A DNA stretch of 64,000 bases. Source: Neomegalonema sp. Lineage in GTDB: Bacteria; Pseudomonadota; Alphaproteobacteria; Rhodobacterales; Rhodobacteraceae. The notes below the pieces were generated by a model, which saw only the letters and a program-made list of their open reading frames with translations, searched no databases and was not told the origin of the DNA. This document shows, piece after piece, positions 61,857 through 64,000 of the stretch. The position numbers and the translations under genes are program-made. Position 1 is the stretch's first letter, and the number at the start of each line of letters is the position of its first letter. The stretch lies in contig NZ_JAQTXI010000007.1 of the NCBI RefSeq assembly GCF_028688855.1, forward strand, positions 117,009 through 181,008, read 5' to 3'.

Positions 61857-63737
61857 ATGATCTCGATTCGCAACCTCACCTACCGCATCGAGGGCCGCCC
61901 GCTCTTCGAGGAGGCGACGGCCGTCGCGCCTGAAGGGCATCGCATCGGCTTCGTCGGGCGCAACGGCGCGGGCAAGACCACGCTCTTCCGGCTGCTGCAG
62001 GGCGAGATCTCGCCCGACGACGGCGAGATCCGGCTGCCGCCCGGCGGCCGCGTGGGGGCTGTGGCTCAGGAGGCCCCCGCCGACGACCGCAGCCTGATCG
62101 AGATCGTCCTGGCCGCCGATCTGGAGCGCGCCGCCCTGCTCGCCGAGGCCGAGACCGCCGAGCCCCTCCGCCGCGCCGAGATCGAAACCCGGCTGGCGGA
62201 CATGGGGGCTCATGCGGCGCCGGCGCGGGCGGCCTCGATCCTGCACGGGCTCGGCTTCGACGCCGAGGCGCAGCAGCGGGCCTCGAAGGAGTTCTCGGGC
62301 GGCTGGCGGATGCGGGTGGCTCTGGCGGCCCTGCTCTTCTCGGAGCCGGATCTCCTGCTTCTCGACGAGCCGACCAACCACCTCGATCTCGAAGGCGTGG
62401 TCTGGCTGGAGACCTATCTCGCGCGCTATCCGAAAACCTTCATCGTGATCTCGCATGACCGGCAATTGCTCAACCGGGCCGTGAACGCGATCTGGCATCT
62501 GCATGACCGGAAGCTCACGACCTACAGCGGCGGCTACGATGATTTCGACGCCCAGCGCCGCGCCCGTCTGGAGCAGCAGCAGGCCCTGAAGCGCAAGCAG
62601 GATCTCCAGCGCGCCCATCTGCAAAGCTTCGTGGACCGCTTCCGCGCCAAGGCCAGCAAGGCGCGTCAGGCGCAAAGCCGCATCAAGATGCTGGAGCGGC
62701 TCAAGCCCATCGCCGTGGAGCAGATGGGCGGCGTGGCCGACTTCCACTTCCCCACGCCCGAGGAGCTTCCTCCGCCGCTTCTGGCGGTGCGGGGGGGCGC
62801 GGTGGGCTATGACGGCAAGCCGGTGCTGCGCGGCCTCGATTTCCGCATCGACCAGGACGACCGCATCGCGCTGCTCGGGGCCAATGGACAGGGCAAGTCC
62901 ACGCTCTCGAAGCTGATCGCCGGACGCCTCCCCCTCATGGCGGGCGAGGCCACCACGGCCCGCAAGCTGAAGGTGGGCTATTTCGCCCAGCACCAGGTCG
63001 AAGAGCTGGTGCTCAACGAAAGCCCCTATCAGCATCTGCTGCGCCGTCGCCCGACGGAGCTTCCGGCGCAATTGCGGGGGCGTCTGGGCGGCGCGGGCTT
63101 CGGCGGCGAACTCGCCGACGCCGCTGTGGAGCGGCTGTCGGGCGGCCAGAAGGCGCGGTTGCTGATGTTCCTCGCGGCTCTGGACGCGCCGCATCTGCTG
63201 ATCCTCGACGAGCCGACCAACCACCTCGACATCGAAAGCCGCGAGGCCCTGACCTTCGCCCTGAACGACTACGGCGGCGCCGTGATCCTCGTGAGCCATG
63301 ATCCGCATCTCGTGGAGACGGTGGCGGATCGGCTCTGGCTGGTGGGGAACGGCGGCGTGAAGCCCTTCGAGGGCGACATGGAGGATTACAAGCGCCTTCT
63401 GCTCGCGGAGCGGGGCGGAGCGGGCGGCGAGGCGGAGAAAGCCGGTTCGGCCCGCACGGCGGCGCGGCGGAGCGCGGCGGAACTGCGCAAGGCTCTGGCG
63501 CCTCTGCGGGCCGAGGTCGCCGCCAACGAGGCCCGCGTCGCCAGGCTGGAGGAGATGCGCGACCGCATCGACGAGCGCCTGGCCGATCCCACGCTCTACG
63601 AATCCGCCGACGGCGCGAAGATCACGGAGCTTCAGCTCAAGCGCGCCGAGATCCTCGGCGGCCTGGAGCGGGCGGAGGAGCTCTGGATGGAGGCTTCCAG
63701 CCGCCTCGAAACCCTGGAGAAGGAAGGCCAGACATGA
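61857..63737 (+). CDS. ABC-F family ATPase (YheS/Uup type)
   Basis: 626 residues from ATG at 61857. Two ABC domains: first Walker A GFVGRNGAGKTTLFRLL with FSGGWRMRVALAALLFSEPD and LLLLDEPTNHLDLEGVVWLE; second Walker A LLGANGQGKSTLSKLIAGRL with RLSGGQKARLLMFLAALDAP and LILDEPTNHLDIESREALTF. No membrane segments. A basic linker (RARLEQQQALKRKQDLQRAH) joins them, and a C-terminal coiled coil (residues about 535-626) closes the protein, as in YheS. ABC-F proteins act on the ribosome. The stop overlaps the next ATG by two bases. Confidence 0.94.
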   Translation: MISIRNLTYRIEGRPLFEEATAVAPEGHRIGFVGRNGAGKTTLFRLLQGEISPDDGEIRLPPGGRVGAVAQEAPADDRSLIEIVLAADLERAALLAEAETAEPLRRAEIETRLADMGAHAAPARAASILHGLGFDAEAQQRASKEFSGGWRMRVALAALLFSEPDLLLLDEPTNHLDLEGVVWLETYLARYPKTFIVISHDRQLLNRAVNAIWHLHDRKLTTYSGGYDDFDAQRRARLEQQQALKRKQDLQRAHLQSFVDRFRAKASKARQAQSRIKMLERLKPIAVEQMGGVADFHFPTPEELPPPLLAVRGGAVGYDGKPVLRGLDFRIDQDDRIALLGANGQGKSTLSKLIAGRLPLMAGEATTARKLKVGYFAQHQVEELVLNESPYQHLLRRRPTELPAQLRGRLGGAGFGGELADAAVERLSGGQKARLLMFLAALDAPHLLILDEPTNHLDIESREALTFALNDYGGAVILVSHDPHLVETVADRLWLVGNGGVKPFEGDMEDYKRLLLAERGGAGGEAEKAGSARTAARRSAAELRKALAPLRAEVAANEARVARLEEMRDRIDERLADPTLYESADGAKITELQLKRAEILGGLERAEELWMEASSRLETLEKEGQT

Positions 63738-64000
63738 CCCCCGGCGCGGCTCTGGTGACCGGCGCGGCGAAAAGGCTGGGCCGCGCCATGGCTCTGGACC
63801 TGGCGGCCCAGGGCTGGGACGTCGCCGTGCATCATCACGGCTCGGACCCCGCGGAGGTCCTCGCGGAGATCCGCGCCATGGGCCGCAAGGCCGTCGGCCT
63901 GCGGGCGGATCTCCTGAAGGAGGAGGAGGTCCGCAGCCTCGTCCCTCTGGCCGCCGAGGCTCTGGGCCGCCCCCTGACGCTGCTGGTCAACAACGCCTCG
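63734..64000 (+). CDS. Short-chain dehydrogenase/reductase (partial, cut by the window end)
   Basis: The first 89 codons only. N-terminal Rossmann motif ALVTGAAKRLGRAMALDLAA and VAVHHHGSDPAEVL, and the NNAS motif at the end (LTLLVNNAS). The TGAAKRLGR and HHHGS forms are seen in SDRs related to pteridine/dihydromonapterin reductases (FolM-like). ATG overlaps the stop of the ABC-F gene (ATGA), so it is co-translated with it. The catalytic YxxxK lies beyond the window. Confidence 0.85.
   Translation, partial: MTPGAALVTGAAKRLGRAMALDLAAQGWDVAVHHHGSDPAEVLAEIRAMGRKAVGLRADLLKEEEVRSLVPLAAEALGRPLTLLVNNAS

Overview
The window is 64 kb of very GC-rich, gene-dense DNA (55 protein genes called, the last one cut by the window edge) with short gaps and many overlapping start/stop pairs. 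Family content points to an alphaproteobacterium with a Rhodobacterales/Rhizobiales flavour: IalB-type secreted protein, two ScfR-type fatty-acyl regulators, the long isocitrate lyase form, a Zur-like TGTTAT-N3-ATAACA operator and a dispersed hairpin element of a kind familiar from alphaproteobacterial chromosomes. No rRNA, tRNA, IS element, integrase or CRISPR array was seen, so this looks like ordinary chromosome. I cannot name the genus.

Layout. 0.1-4.7 kb: a secreted phytase-esterase/propeller protein under a Pho-box-like repeat, a nitrilase-GNAT pair, a SnoaL-like protein and an IMPACT-family protein. 5.3-9.1 kb: a FepA-type catecholate siderophore receptor and a YncE-like propeller protein. 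9.3-12.4 kb: inner-membrane ABC exporter and membrane-fusion protein of a type I secretion system, without an outer-membrane partner. 12.4-18.0 kb: copper block (CopA ATPase facing a CopZ-like chaperone across two CueR-type promoters, then MFS and MATE transporters). 18.3-22.7 kb: cysteine-synthase-like enzyme, OsmC protein and a complete nitrate/sulfonate/taurine-class ABC importer. 22.7-25.9 kb: CopC, a CopD-cytochrome c fusion and an AEC transporter. 26.6-30.2 kb: a 1010-residue autotransporter with an IgGFc-binding-like passenger, plus IalB. 30.3-31.6 kb: a Zur-controlled CobW GTPase.

31.6-47.6 kb is a carbon-shunt island. One ScfR-type regulator diverges from malate synthase and isocitrate lyase (glyoxylate bypass). 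A second ScfR-type regulator diverges from a seven-gene methylcitrate operon: thioesterase, prpD, prpC, prpB, two CoA-transferase subunits and a leaderless solute-binding-like protein. metE and metR, divergent and with a MetR-like dyad, sit between the two modules. Together these would let the cell grow on acetate and propionate, with the CoA-transferase the likely propionate-activating step because no prpE is present.

47.8-51.3 kb holds an orphan phage-like tail-spike/fibre gene with a small chaperone-like partner and a membrane protein. The rest contains a lysophospholipase-like hydrolase, SCP2 and TPR proteins, a YpfJ-type metallopeptidase, a RecD2-type helicase, an EF-hand protein followed by an ECF sigma / membrane protein / metal-sensor operon, two secreted YbjN-like paralogues, a SCO copper chaperone, an ABC-F ATPase and the start of an SDR gene. 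Copper handling recurs (CopA, CopZ, CopC, CopD, SCO). The best candidates for something new are the IgGFc-binding autotransporter, the EF-hand/ECF/metal-sensor cluster, the CopD-cytochrome c fusion, and the unlinked spike module.
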